From the NCBI GenBank assembly GCA_963663135.2, contig CAXXRM010000005.1:2046001-2110000 (forward strand): a stretch of 64,000 bases of DNA, read 5' to 3'. Source of the DNA: Io17-Chloro-G2 sp963663135 (GTDB lineage Bacteria > Chloroflexota > Dehalococcoidia > Lucifugimonadales > UBA3495). The translations under genes and the position numbers were made by a program. The notes beneath the pieces are model-generated. The model was not told where the DNA came from. It searched no databases and worked only from the letters and a program-made list of their open reading frames with translations. How positions within the stretch are numbered: position 1 is the first letter of the stretch; each line of letters opens with the position of its first letter. Of this stretch, positions 27,487 through 36,765 are shown in pieces.

Positions 27487-27879
27487 TTGGTCCGTATAGC
27501 TGGAGTTGACGTTCCCGACCGCAAGAAAGCCCACGTGGCCCTCAGAAGCATCTACGGAATTGGGCCCAAAATGGCTGCCGAAATTTTGACCAAGGCGGAC
27601 TTGGACCCCGATTCCCCGCCCCGAATGAACGAATTGACCGAATTCCAGGTGGACCGGATTCGGGAGATTGTGGACCGGGAATATATCTCAGAGGGAGACC
27701 TCCGCCGGGAAGTGGGACAAAACATCCGGCGGTTGATTGAAATTGGAGCCTACCGGGGCCTGCGGCACCGGCGGGGCCTTCCGGTTAACGGCCAGCGGAC
27801 CCGCACCAACGCCCGCACCCGCAAGGGACCCCGCCGCACCGTGGCCGGCCGGGGCCGGCGCACCGGCGGTAAGAAGTAG
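27487..27879 (+). CDS. rpsM: 30S ribosomal protein S13
   Basis: 130 aa from TTG 27487 (VRIAGVDVPDRKKAHVALRS), six bases after a perfect AAGGAGG ribosome binding site at 27474-27480. The frame is open upstream but that part overlaps rpmJ and is not S13-like. The C-terminus GLPVNGQRTRTNARTRKGPR is diagnostic. Confidence 0.97.
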   Translation: MVRIAGVDVPDRKKAHVALRSIYGIGPKMAAEILTKADLDPDSPPRMNELTEFQVDRIREIVDREYISEGDLRREVGQNIRRLIEIGAYRGLRHRRGLPVNGQRTRTNARTRKGPRRTVAGRGRRTGGKK

Positions 27880-27892
27880 GGGATGAAATAAC

Positions 27893-28276
27893 ATGGCCAG
27901 ACCAAGAGCTAGAAGACGCGAGCGACGCGTGGTCCCCCAGGGCAGGGCCTACATTTACTCCACGTTCAATAACACCCTGGTAAGCATTACCGACCCCCAG
28001 GGCAGCGTGATCGCGTCGGCCAGCGCCGGGACCGCAGGTTTCAAGGGCTCCCGAAAAGGCACGGCCTTCGCCGCCCAACGCGCCGCCGAGCAGGCAGCCC
28101 GCCGGGGCATGGACCAGGGCCTCAGGCACATTGACGTGCTGATCAAGGGGCCAGGCGCCGGAAGGGAAGCCGCCATCCGGTCATTGCAGGGAGCAGGATT
28201 GGTGGTAACCAGCATACGAGACGTTACCCCCATCCCCCACAATGGCTGCCGCCCCCCCAAAAGGAGAAGGGTTTAG
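27893..28276 (+). CDS. rpsK: 30S ribosomal protein S11
   Basis: 127 aa with YIYSTFNNTLVSITDPQGSV, GTAGFKGSRKGTAFAAQRAA and the C-terminal RDVTPIPHNGCRPPKRRRV. Normal length and place. Confidence 0.97.
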   Translation: MARPRARRRERRVVPQGRAYIYSTFNNTLVSITDPQGSVIASASAGTAGFKGSRKGTAFAAQRAAEQAARRGMDQGLRHIDVLIKGPGAGREAAIRSLQGAGLVVTSIRDVTPIPHNGCRPPKRRRV

Positions 28277-28288
28277 GAATGATCATTT

Positions 28289-28915
28289 ATGGGTAGATAT
28301 ACCGGACCGTCCTGCCGGCTGTGTCGGCGGGCCGGGGAAAAACTGTTTTTGAAAGGCGATCGCTGCTTTACTCCCAGGTGCGCCATCGAACGCCGCCGCA
28401 ACACCCCGGGAGACCAGAGCCGCCGCCGAAGACGCCCCTCGGACTATGCAGTGCACCTGCTGGAGAAGCAGAAGGCGAAGTACATCTTCGGTGTCCTGGA
28501 ATCCCAGTTCCGCCGTTACATGGCAGAAGCTTTCAACACCCCCGGTATCACCGGTCTGAATTTGCTAAGGTCGTTGGAACGGAGGCTGGACAACGTAATC
28601 TTCCTGCTCGGTTTCGCAGACTCTCGCAAGCAGGCTCGGCAGATGGTGCTCCACGGGCATTTCAAGGTGAACGGGACCAAGACCGACATCCCGTCCTTCC
28701 AGGTTAAAGCCGGGGACCATATAGCCTGGAAAGACCAGGACAAGACCACGGATTATTTCGTGGAAAGGACCGCCGGCCTCCCCAAAAAGCCGGTTCCCGC
28801 TTGGTTGATGCTTGACACAACCGAAATGACCGGGCAGGTGATAGTGTTGCCCGCCGACCAGGATTTGCGACAGTCCATTAATTCCAGGTTAATTGTAGAG
28901 TTTTACTCGAGGTAG
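28289..28915 (+). CDS. rpsD: 30S ribosomal protein S4 (zinc form)
   Basis: 208 aa. The N-terminus has a four-cysteine zinc knuckle (CRLCRRAG then CFTPRCAIE), followed by the S4 fold and S4-type RNA-binding domain RLDNVIFLLGFADSRKQARQ. Located just before rpoA, a frequent position for rpsD. Confidence 0.97.
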   Translation: MGRYTGPSCRLCRRAGEKLFLKGDRCFTPRCAIERRRNTPGDQSRRRRRPSDYAVHLLEKQKAKYIFGVLESQFRRYMAEAFNTPGITGLNLLRSLERRLDNVIFLLGFADSRKQARQMVLHGHFKVNGTKTDIPSFQVKAGDHIAWKDQDKTTDYFVERTAGLPKKPVPAWLMLDTTEMTGQVIVLPADQDLRQSINSRLIVEFYSR

Positions 28916-28922
28916 TAAGACC

Positions 28923-30152
28923 GTGACTATACTTGAAACGTTTATCCTCCCGTCGGGTCCGTCTGAAAGCGGTCCCGAGTCCCTCAAACCTGAGGTGCGG
29001 GTTCTCGAAACCAGGGACACCTACGGCAAGGTGGCCGTGGAGCCCCTGATGCGCGGCTTTGCCCTTACCATGGGCAACCCCCTCCGGCGTATCCTGCTGA
29101 GCTCTACCCGCGGCAGCGCTATTACCTGGGTAAAGATCGACGGCGTGGTTCACGAGTACGCAGCGATTCCCGGCGTTAAAGAAGAGGTGATGGAGCTTCT
29201 TCAAAATATCAAGCTCGTCAGGATCCGCTCCCGGTCGGACCGGCCGGGTAAGATGCGGCTTGAAGTGTCTGGCGAGGGCCGGGTGTGCGCCGGTGACATC
29301 TCCACTTCCAGCGACTTTGAGATCGTGAATCCCGAATTGCACCTCGCTACCCTGGACTCCAAGGATTCCAGCCTGTTCATCGAGGTCAACGTAGAACAGG
29401 GCGTGGGCTACCAGCAAGCCACCCAAAGCGACGGTGCAGATAGCATGCCGGTGGACGTGATTCCGGTGGATGCCATCTTCAGCCCGGTGCGCAAGGTTAA
29501 CTACAACGTGGAATTGACCCGGGTCGGTCAGGTAACCGACTACGAGCGGTTGGTGTTGGAGGTTTGGACCGACGGCGCCATAACGCCGGTGGATGCGGTC
29601 CGGCAGGCGGCAGAAACCCTGGTCAACCACTTCTTCCTGTTCAGCAACCTGGAACTGGATGTGGCGCCCGGCGTGGATAGGTCGCCTTTGTCGGTTTCCC
29701 CGGAGATATTCCAAACGCCGATTGACCGCTTGGACCTATCCTCTCGGACGCTCAACTGCCTCAAGCGGGCCCACATCACCAAGGTGGGAGAAATTCTGGA
29801 GAAATCCAACGATGAGTTGCTGAGGATACGCAACTTTGGTGAGAAGTCACTTACCGAGTTGCGGGAAAAATTGGCCGAGCGGGGCATAACCGGAGGCGGT
29901 GACGACCAGCCCGATTCCATTGAGTACACACCGGGGGATTCGGCCGACTCGCCAAGCATGGTTGGTGCCCTTTCGCCCGATGCCATAGCGGATTTGCTCC
30001 GGCCCGGCGAAGGTCCCGCTCCAGACGCGGACCTGGCAGGAGACACCGGTGGTTGGACCGTGGTGGGTACGGTCGATGATGATCTTGATGATGAAGACGA
30101 CGCGGACGAGTCCGACGCGGATGACGACTTCGAAGAAGAGGATGACAATTAA
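28923..30152 (+). CDS. rpoA: RNA polymerase alpha subunit with acidic C-terminal extension
   Basis: N-terminal assembly domain with YGKVAVEPLMRGFALTMGNP and LRRILLSSTRGSAITWVKID. The C-terminal DNA- and activator-binding domain is LSSRTLNCLKRAHITKVGEI ... RNFGEKSLTELREKL, ending near residue 325. About 85 more residues follow, finishing in an almost pure Asp/Glu run (DDDLDDEDDADESDADDDFE). Alpha is usually about 310-330 aa; this is 409. GTG start. Confidence 0.96.
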   Translation: MTILETFILPSGPSESGPESLKPEVRVLETRDTYGKVAVEPLMRGFALTMGNPLRRILLSSTRGSAITWVKIDGVVHEYAAIPGVKEEVMELLQNIKLVRIRSRSDRPGKMRLEVSGEGRVCAGDISTSSDFEIVNPELHLATLDSKDSSLFIEVNVEQGVGYQQATQSDGADSMPVDVIPVDAIFSPVRKVNYNVELTRVGQVTDYERLVLEVWTDGAITPVDAVRQAAETLVNHFFLFSNLELDVAPGVDRSPLSVSPEIFQTPIDRLDLSSRTLNCLKRAHITKVGEILEKSNDELLRIRNFGEKSLTELREKLAERGITGGGDDQPDSIEYTPGDSADSPSMVGALSPDAIADLLRPGEGPAPDADLAGDTGGWTVVGTVDDDLDDEDDADESDADDDFEEEDDN

Positions 30153-30154
30153 CC

Positions 30155-30508
30155 ATGGCTTCCCACCATGTTGCCGGACGAAAGTTAAGCCGGTACAAGG
30201 ACCAACGTAAAGCCCTTTTGCGGGGGCTAGTAGGAGAGTTAGTTCGCCACGAACGTATCACCACCACCCTGGCCAAAGCCAAGGAGACCAGGGTAGTGGC
30301 TGAGAAGTTGATTACCCATGGCAAGAAAGCGACGGTGCACCACCGCCGTTTGGCCCTGGCCCAGATCCCGGACAAGCACGTGGTCAAGAAGGTTTTCGAC
30401 GAAATGGCCCCCAGATACCAGGACCGAGCTGGCGGTTATACCCGAATATTAAAGCTGGGCCCCCGCCAGGGTGACGGAGCGTTCATGGCCATCATCGAGT
30501 TCGTGTAG
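30155..30508 (+). CDS. rplQ: 50S ribosomal protein L17
   Basis: 117 aa: RKLSRYKDQRKALLRGLVGE, RITTTLAKAKETRVVAEKLI, and GGYTRILKLGPRQGDGAFMA at the end. Two bases after rpoA, the standard alpha operon end. Confidence 0.97.
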   Translation: MASHHVAGRKLSRYKDQRKALLRGLVGELVRHERITTTLAKAKETRVVAEKLITHGKKATVHHRRLALAQIPDKHVVKKVFDEMAPRYQDRAGGYTRILKLGPRQGDGAFMAIIEFV

Positions 30509-30530
30509 CCTGGCGGCAGCGTCTTTAACC

Positions 30531-31421
30531 ATGGCAGAAACCTTCTCCCAAACTACAGCGAACGAAAACCCGGCGCCCGTTGAGGGCGAGGAATCAACCG
30601 GTCGGCGTTTGGCCCTGATAGTGGAATACGACGGAGCCGGTTATGCCGGTTTCCAGCTCCAACCCGGCCAACTCACGGTTCAAGGCGAATTAGAACAGGC
30701 CTTGACCCGGTTTACACAAGAGAGGATACGGGTCCGTGGGGCCAGCCGGACCGATTCCGGAGCGCACGCCCGGGGGCAGGTGGTGGACTTTTGGACCTGT
30801 TGCTCTCATCCAGTCCAAACCTTCCCGAAGGCGCTGAATTTCTACCTGCCGCAAGACATCAGGGTACAGGCGGCTCACGCCGTGCCCCAGGATTTCCACT
30901 CCCAGCTACACGCTCACCGCAGGACCTACCGCTATCAGGTGCTCAACTCGACCAGTGCTTCAGCCCTTAAGAGGCGTCGGTGGCACTGGGTTGACGCCGG
31001 TCTGAACGTGGCGAAAATGGCCGGCGCTGCGCAGACCCTGGTGGGATGGCACGATTTTCGCGCTCTGGCGCCCGGACTGCCGGCGGACAAGAACTCGGAT
31101 CGGTTGGTGTCCCGTTGGGACGTGTGGCGCGAGGATGAGGCCGTTTTCTTTGAATGCGAAGCCAACGGGTTCCTCAAGCATCAAATCCGGCGCGCCAACG
31201 GGTTGCTGCTGGAGGTGGGCAAGGGCCGACGTCCGGCCAGCGTGGTTGACGACGTCTTGAGCGGCCGAGCGGGGAGCGATGTGGCGTGGCCTTCATTGCC
31301 GGCCCGTGGGCTTTGTTTGATGAAAGTGACATATCCGGACTTTCCCCCTCTTTCAGACGGGGCGGCCCGAGAAGAGCGGATCCTCGTTGAAGCGGGTCCG
31401 GAGCGGGAGACGGTTAAATGA
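30531..31421 (+). CDS. truA: tRNA pseudouridine(38-40) synthase TruA
   Basis: Isomerises uridines 38-40 of the tRNA anticodon stem-loop. The catalytic aspartate sits in RGASRTDSGAHARGQVVDFW. ATG 30531 gives 296 aa, preferred over an earlier in-frame start inside rplQ. The first ~25 residues are a polar leader, then LALIVEYDGAGYAGFQLQPG. Ends overlapping rplM by 4 bases. Confidence 0.95.
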   Translation: MAETFSQTTANENPAPVEGEESTGRRLALIVEYDGAGYAGFQLQPGQLTVQGELEQALTRFTQERIRVRGASRTDSGAHARGQVVDFWTCCSHPVQTFPKALNFYLPQDIRVQAAHAVPQDFHSQLHAHRRTYRYQVLNSTSASALKRRRWHWVDAGLNVAKMAGAAQTLVGWHDFRALAPGLPADKNSDRLVSRWDVWREDEAVFFECEANGFLKHQIRRANGLLLEVGKGRRPASVVDDVLSGRAGSDVAWPSLPARGLCLMKVTYPDFPPLSDGAAREERILVEAGPERETVK

Positions 31422-31882
31422 AGAGAAACAGCACATACTTCGCCAAGCCCGGTGAAATTCCGGCCCGTTGGCGAGTTGTTGACATTTCAGGCATGGTCCT
31501 GGGACGGGTTGCCCGGGACATTTCCATGGCCTTGCAGGGGAAGGACAAACCGACTTACACCCCCCACGCCCTGACCGGCGATTTCGTGGTTGTGGTCAAC
31601 GCTTCCAAGCTGGTGGTCACTGGTCGAAAGCTGACCCAAAAAGCCTACTACCGGCATAGCGGGTATGTGGGCAACCTCAAGACCACTATGCTCAAGGACA
31701 TGATGGAAAAGCACCCGGATCGCGTGGTGCGTCTAGCGGTGAAGGGCATGCTGCCGAAAAACAATCTGGGAAGGCAGATGCTCAGCCGCTTGAAGATTTA
31801 CTCCGGGGCGGAACATCCCCACCAGGCCCAGGTTGCCGGCCCCGTGGCCGCCGCCATGCCGAATTCCAATGATGAAGGGTAG
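31418..31882 (+). CDS. rplM: 50S ribosomal protein L13
   Basis: 154 aa. RWRVVDISGMVLGRVARDIS, GDFVVVVNASKLVVTGRKLT and KGMLPKNNLGRQMLSRLKIY are conserved L13 blocks. Paired with rpsI as in most bacteria. Confidence 0.97.
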   Translation: MKRNSTYFAKPGEIPARWRVVDISGMVLGRVARDISMALQGKDKPTYTPHALTGDFVVVVNASKLVVTGRKLTQKAYYRHSGYVGNLKTTMLKDMMEKHPDRVVRLAVKGMLPKNNLGRQMLSRLKIYSGAEHPHQAQVAGPVAAAMPNSNDEG

Positions 31883-31890
31883 GTAAACGC

Positions 31891-32301
31891 TTGGTAGATT
31901 CCGCGGCGGACCAACGGTATTACTACGGTACGGGCAAACGCAAGACTTCCATTGCCAAGGTAAGGCTGTACCTGGACGATGGCGGCCCCATCTTAATCAA
32001 CAACAAGCCTATGGACGAATATTTCAACTGGATGCCATGGCAGAACGTTGTTGTTGAACCGCTTCGCGTGAGCGACGCTCTGAACCGCTTCCGGGTGGTT
32101 GCCAGGGTCGCCGGTGGCGGGGTTCACTCGCAGGCCCAAGCTATCAGGCACGGTATTGCCCGGGCCCTGTTGGCCTACGACGGCGATCTGAAACCCGGGT
32201 TGCGCAGCCGTGGGTTTATCACCAGGGACGCTCGCATCAAGGAAAGCAAGAAGTACGGGTTGAAGAGGGCCCGCCGGGCGCCTCAATACACCAAGCGGTA
32301 A
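31891..32301 (+). CDS. rpsI: 30S ribosomal protein S9
   Basis: 136 aa with TTG start. YYGTGKRKTSIAKVRLYLDD at the N-terminus, GGGVHSQAQAIRHGIARALL, and the basic C-terminal KKYGLKRARRAPQYTKR that reaches the P site. Last gene of the ribosomal block; only four bases separate it from the convergent phosphohexomutase gene. Confidence 0.97.
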   Translation: MVDSAADQRYYYGTGKRKTSIAKVRLYLDDGGPILINNKPMDEYFNWMPWQNVVVEPLRVSDALNRFRVVARVAGGGVHSQAQAIRHGIARALLAYDGDLKPGLRSRGFITRDARIKESKKYGLKRARRAPQYTKR

Positions 32302-32305
32302 GGGC

Positions 32306-33721
32306 CTACACTCCCAAGTATTCCTGGGCGGAATCCAGCAAAGCCGTGAGCTGCTCCGGCGTCCCGGCCTCGGCGTAGATCCGCAAAAGTGGCTCGGTAC
32401 CCGAAAAGCGGGACGCCAACCAGGCATCGTCGAAAATCAGCCTGCGGCCATCAATCTGGTCCGATCCTCGAATGGCCATGCCCGCCAGTTGGTCCAGGCT
32501 TTCACTAGCCAGCAACCCCTCTATCCGCGCCCGGTCCTCAGCTCGGAACACGACGTCCCGACGGTGGTAGTAGTGGGCGCCCAATCGTTGAAACAGCCCC
32601 GCAACCAATCGGGTGGGCGTCTTGCCGGTGCGGGCCATGTATTCGAGAAACAGTAAGGCGCTTACGATTCCATCCCGCTCGGGGATATGTCCCTTAAAAG
32701 CGAACCCCCCGCTCTCCTCCCCGCCCATCAAAGCATCCACCTCGCTCATCTTGGGCCCAATGTACTTGAAGCCTACCTTCATTTCGTAAACGTCAACACC
32801 GAACTGTTGGCCTAGCTTGTTCAGCATCATAGACGACGTAACGCCCTTGACCAGGGGGCCGCGCCTTCCCTGTTCTTCAAGCAGGAACAGGGCCAGCAGG
32901 GAAAAAACCTCAAGAGTGGTGATGAAATTTCCGGCTTCATCCACCACCCCGAGGCGGTCGGCATCCCCGTCCAAAGCCAACCCCACCGAAGCGCCTTCCT
33001 CCGGCACCCGTCGGAGCAACCCGGCAAGGTTTTGGGCTATCGGTTCCGGCTGAGCCATTCCGGGAAACGCCGGGTTGACTTGGGAGTTCATTTCCTCGAC
33101 GCGGGTTGCGCCTCCCGAGAGGATTCTGGACAGGTACCCGGCGCCGGCGCCGAACATGGCATCCACCAAGATTTCCAAGCCCGCGTCGCGGATTGAACCC
33201 AAGTCCACCAATTCTCCCAGGCCGTCCATGTAAACCGGGTCGGGATCGAAATCCGTTACTAATCCCTGACCCCGGGCTTGTTCCAGGTCCATGGATTGAG
33301 GCGGCCCCGCGGAGACTATCGCAGCTTCCAACCGGTCGGTTATCTCTTGCGTGGCGCTGCCGGCGTATTCGGGTTTGAACTTGAACCCGTTCCAAGCGGC
33401 TGGGTTATGGCTGGCGGTGAGTATGGCGGCCCCGGCGGTCTGGAGGCGCGGCACATTGTAGGTGAGCACCGGTGTGGGAGCGGGTTTAACGGAGAGGTAC
33501 GCCCTAATTCCGTTTGCCGCGCAGGTCGCGGCTACCGTTTCGGCAAATTCCCGGGAAAGGAAGCGGGTGTCGTACCCGACCACCAGACCCTGATCAGCCG
33601 TGCCCAAGGACTTCAGGTAATCACAAACTCCCTGGGCACATCGGGACACGTTGGCGAAGGTGAAGTCGTCGGCAATCACGCCCCGCCAGCCGTCGGTCCC
33701 GAACCGGATTTCCCGGGTCAC
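32306..33721 (-). CDS. Phosphoglucomutase/phosphomannomutase family enzyme
   Basis: An alpha-D-phosphohexomutase of 471 aa with all four signatures: active-site serine loop ILTASHNPAAWNGFK, metal loop DGDADRLGVVDE, sugar-specificity loop GGEESGGFAFKGHIPERDG, and phosphate-binding RFSGTEPLLRIYAE. Substrate (glucose, mannose or glucosamine phosphate) cannot be decided from sequence alone. It is the last gene of the SAM-cycle operon and overlaps metK by 4 bases, so it is likely co-translated despite no obvious metabolic link. Confidence 0.92.
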   Translation of the reverse strand: MTREIRFGTDGWRGVIADDFTFANVSRCAQGVCDYLKSLGTADQGLVVGYDTRFLSREFAETVAATCAANGIRAYLSVKPAPTPVLTYNVPRLQTAGAAILTASHNPAAWNGFKFKPEYAGSATQEITDRLEAAIVSAGPPQSMDLEQARGQGLVTDFDPDPVYMDGLGELVDLGSIRDAGLEILVDAMFGAGAGYLSRILSGGATRVEEMNSQVNPAFPGMAQPEPIAQNLAGLLRRVPEEGASVGLALDGDADRLGVVDEAGNFITTLEVFSLLALFLLEEQGRRGPLVKGVTSSMMLNKLGQQFGVDVYEMKVGFKYIGPKMSEVDALMGGEESGGFAFKGHIPERDGIVSALLFLEYMARTGKTPTRLVAGLFQRLGAHYYHRRDVVFRAEDRARIEGLLASESLDQLAGMAIRGSDQIDGRRLIFDDAWLASRFSGTEPLLRIYAEAGTPEQLTALLDSAQEYLGV

Positions 33722-34938
33722 GACAGCCCGGCCTCGGAACGCAACAATGCCGCTTTGTCGGTCTGCTCCCAGGATAGGTTCAAGTCATCGCGCCCAAAGT
33801 GGCCGTAGGACGCGGTCTGCCGGTAGATCGGGCGTCGAAGGTTGAGATTCTCGATAATTGCCGCTGGGCGAAGGTCGAAATGTTTGTTCACCAGTTCATG
33901 GATCGTCTCGTTGTCCACGTGGTTGGTATCGAAGGTCTCCACCGACACCGAAATGGGATTGGCGATACCGATGGCGTAGGACACGATTACCTCAGCCCGG
34001 TCGGCCAACCCGGCGGCCACGAGGTTCTTGGCCACGTACCTCGCCGCATAGGCCGCAGACCGGTCCACCTTGGTCGGGTCTTTGCCCGAGAAAGCGCCGC
34101 CGCCGTGGCGCGCGATGCCGCCGTAGGTGTCGACCAGGATTTTGCGCCCGGTCAGTCCCGAGTCTCCGGCCGGTCCTCCAACCACAAAGCGGCCGCTGGG
34201 GTTCACAAAAATCTTGGTTTCGTCGTCAAAAAGATCCGACGGAATAACCTTGCGGATAACCTGTTCTATGATGTCGCTGGTAATTCTCTCATTGGAAACG
34301 TCGGGGCTGTGCTGGGCGCTGATGACCACGGTGTCAACTCTGTGGGGAACGCCGTAGCGATATTCAACGGTCACCTGGGATTTTCCGTCCGGCCACAGAT
34401 AGGGAAGGATTCCCTCTTTGCGGACTATGCTCAGTTGACGCACCAACCGGTGAGACAGACTTACGGTTAGCGGCATTAGCTCCGGGGTCTCGTTGCAGGC
34501 AAACCCCACCATCATGCCCTGGTCGCCGGCGCCAATGGTGTCGAAATCGATTTTGCTCGCGTCTTGGGCGGCCCCGCGGCGCTCCAACGCCGTGGTCACG
34601 CCTGCGCTGATGTCCCCGGATTGCTCCTGAATGGCGACGGCGACACCGCAGCTTTTTGCGTCGATGCCGTATTCGGCGTTGACGTAACCGGCGGTGCGCA
34701 GGGTCTCCCTCACAATACCCGGCACGTCTACGTATGACGTGGTGGTGATTTCACCCATCACCATCACGAGGCCGTTGGTGACGGCGGTCTCACAGGCCAC
34801 CCGGCCCATTGGATCGTCGGTAAGAACCGCGTCCAGCACCGCATCGGAGATCTGGTCGCAAAGCTTGTCGGGGTGCCCCTCGGTTACCGACTCCGAGGTC
34901 AGTAAGTATTTAGGTGACTCATTGAAAAGCAACGGCAT
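33718..34938 (-). CDS. metK: S-adenosylmethionine synthetase
   Basis: Makes SAM from methionine and ATP. 406 aa with GHPDKLCDQISDAVLD, the GAGDQGMMVGFAC ATP-binding block, GGPAGDSGLTGRKILVDTYG and the P-loop-like GGGAFSGKDPTKVDRSAAY. Downstream of ahcY in the SAM-I riboswitch operon, where SAM feedback on its own synthesis makes sense. Confidence 0.97.
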   Translation of the reverse strand: MPLLFNESPKYLLTSESVTEGHPDKLCDQISDAVLDAVLTDDPMGRVACETAVTNGLVMVMGEITTTSYVDVPGIVRETLRTAGYVNAEYGIDAKSCGVAVAIQEQSGDISAGVTTALERRGAAQDASKIDFDTIGAGDQGMMVGFACNETPELMPLTVSLSHRLVRQLSIVRKEGILPYLWPDGKSQVTVEYRYGVPHRVDTVVISAQHSPDVSNERITSDIIEQVIRKVIPSDLFDDETKIFVNPSGRFVVGGPAGDSGLTGRKILVDTYGGIARHGGGAFSGKDPTKVDRSAAYAARYVAKNLVAAGLADRAEVIVSYAIGIANPISVSVETFDTNHVDNETIHELVNKHFDLRPAAIIENLNLRRPIYRQTASYGHFGRDDLNLSWEQTDKAALLRSEAGLS

Positions 34939-34975
34939 GCAGTATTCTCCTGTATCAGCTTGTGTCAGAAGGAAA

Positions 34976-36247
34976 TTAGGTCCCTTCTTCCCAACTATCC
35001 TGGTAGTTTTGTTGCTCTGTGCTCAGGGTGTCTATGTTTATGCCCATGGCTTGCAGCTTGATCCGGCCAACTTCGGCGTCGGTGTCCTTGGGCACATCGT
35101 AGACACCGGGTGCAAGCTGACCCCGGTTGTTGACGATGTACTCCACTGAAAGGGCCTGGTTGGCAAAGCTCATGTCCATGACTGCCGACGGGTGGCCTTC
35201 GGCGGCGGCCAGGTTAATCAGCCGGCCTTCACACAGCAGGTACAGAATTCGCCCGTCCTTCATTTGATATTCCTGGACAAAGCCGCGGGCGGTCCGGTTG
35301 GACGACGACATTTCTTCGAGAGCGGGTATGTCTATCTCTACGTTGAAATGCCCGCTGTTGGCCATTATGGCACCGCCGCGCATCGCTTCCAGTTGGCTGC
35401 GGCCGATAGCGTGCAGCCCTCCGGTGGCGGTAATGAAGACCTCGCCCTCCCTGGCTGCATCCACCGCGGGCATTACAGAAAATCCGTCCATGACCGCCTC
35501 GAGAGCCCGCACCGGGTTGATTTCGGTGACTATTACCAGTGAGCCCATGCCCCGGGCACGGGCGGCGATGCCCCGGCCGCACCAACCATATCCCGACACC
35601 ACCACTTTTCGGCCGGCCCAAAGGATATTGGTCGCCCTAGTGATGCCGTCCAGCGTGCTCTGGCCCGTGCCGTAACGGTTGTCGAAGAAATGCTTGGTTT
35701 CCGCTTCATTGACCGCGATGATTGGGTAGCGCAGCCGGTCCGCTTTTGCCATGGCGGTCAACCGCACCACTCCGGTGGTGGTCTCTTCAGTCCCGCCGAT
35801 AACGTTTTCCAGCAGGTCCGACCGGTTACGGTGCAGAATAGTCACCAGGTCCGCCCCGTCGTCCAGGGTTATCTGGGGTTTGGAGTCCAGCACCGCGTTG
35901 ATGTGGTCGTAGTAGGTCTGGTCGTCCTCTCCCTTGATGGAGAAGGTGGGAATGCCATATTCCTGCACCAGGGCGGCCGCAACCTCATCCTGAGTGCTCA
36001 GCGGATTGCTGGCGCACATGACAACCTCGGCGCCGCCCGCCTTCAACGCGATTGCCAGGTTGGCCGTTTCGGTGGTGACGTGCAGGCAGGCCGCCAGCCG
36101 CAGCCCGGCCAGCGGCTTTTCTTTGGCAAACCGTTCCTGAATCAGATGGACCACCGGCATTTCCCGGCCGGCCCACTGAATTCTCTTGACTCCCTCTGAC
36201 GCCAGAGACAGGTCTTTGACGTGTCCGCTGGCTTGTGGTGATGACAA
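34976..36247 (-). CDS. ahcY: Adenosylhomocysteinase
   Basis: Hydrolyses S-adenosylhomocysteine to adenosine and homocysteine, regenerating the methyl cycle. 423 aa. NAD-binding Rossmann loop VVSGYGWCGRGIAARARGMG, then VIVTEINPVRALEAVMDGF; substrate residues in TETANLAIALKAGGAEV and the MANSGHFNVEID loop. The C-terminus lacks the long KPDHYRY extension seen in many homologues, resembling the shorter archaeal/thermophile form. TTG start after AAGGAGAAG. Confidence 0.96.
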   Translation of the reverse strand: MSSPQASGHVKDLSLASEGVKRIQWAGREMPVVHLIQERFAKEKPLAGLRLAACLHVTTETANLAIALKAGGAEVVMCASNPLSTQDEVAAALVQEYGIPTFSIKGEDDQTYYDHINAVLDSKPQITLDDGADLVTILHRNRSDLLENVIGGTEETTTGVVRLTAMAKADRLRYPIIAVNEAETKHFFDNRYGTGQSTLDGITRATNILWAGRKVVVSGYGWCGRGIAARARGMGSLVIVTEINPVRALEAVMDGFSVMPAVDAAREGEVFITATGGLHAIGRSQLEAMRGGAIMANSGHFNVEIDIPALEEMSSSNRTARGFVQEYQMKDGRILYLLCEGRLINLAAAEGHPSAVMDMSFANQALSVEYIVNNRGQLAPGVYDVPKDTDAEVGRIKLQAMGINIDTLSTEQQNYQDSWEEGT

Positions 36248-36277
36248 TATACTTCTCCTTACTTTGGCGTAATCCTA

Positions 36278-36299
36278 TTTGGCCCGTTATTCCGGGCCG
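36278..36299 (-). other. Perfect hairpin in the rhodanese-ahcY gap
   Basis: GGCCCG pairs with CGGGCC around a six-base loop just upstream of the ahcY ribosome binding site. There is no T-tract after it, so it may be an mRNA processing or stability element rather than a terminator. Confidence 0.35.
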
Positions 36300-36362
36300 T
36301 GGTCTCAACGATTATGTAAACTTTCCCGCGCAACGCGGCGTGGTGCGCCGGAGGGTGAGCCT

Positions 36363-36722
36363 TTACGCGTCCGAACCCCTGGAGGTAGGGAGGTTGGCCT
36401 GTATCCAAGAAGGGGTGCCGTCTTCGATGTTGTACAGGTTTTCGGAATCGAACCCCATCGACGCTGCGACTTCGCAGGCCAATCCGCTTCTGACTCCTGC
36501 GGCGCAGATGAAAAGCACCTTTTTGTCCCTGGGCACCTCGTCAATGCGGTCGGGCAAATCGTCTATGGGTATATGAATGGCGCCGGAAACATGGCCGGTA
36601 ACCCACTCGTCGTCCCGGCGAACGTCCACCACCACCGTTTCGTCTGGGCTGGCCTCAATAATGGACTGGGCTTCCGGCGAATCCACGCGGTAGTAGGGCT
36701 CGCCTGGGTCTTGCCTGGGCAT
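36363..36722 (-). CDS. Single-domain rhodanese-like sulfurtransferase
   Basis: 119 aa. The rhodanese domain shows VVVDVRRDDEWVTGHVSGAIHIPID and the active-site loop CAAGVRSG with its catalytic cysteine (about residue 73). It likely binds persulfide sulfur. It sits in the SAM-cycle operon between mtnP and ahcY, suggesting a link to methylthio or sulfide metabolism, although the substrate is unknown. Confidence 0.88.
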   Translation of the reverse strand: MPRQDPGEPYYRVDSPEAQSIIEASPDETVVVDVRRDDEWVTGHVSGAIHIPIDDLPDRIDEVPRDKKVLFICAAGVRSGLACEVAASMGFDSENLYNIEDGTPSWIQANLPTSRGSDA

Positions 36723-36765
36723 GTGTTTACCTCCTGAGCAATGGGTCTAATTCGGAGCCAACCGG

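Noticed and set aside
36248..36362. SAH riboswitch before ahcY.
   Set aside because: A hairpin exists but the conserved SAH aptamer blocks were not found.
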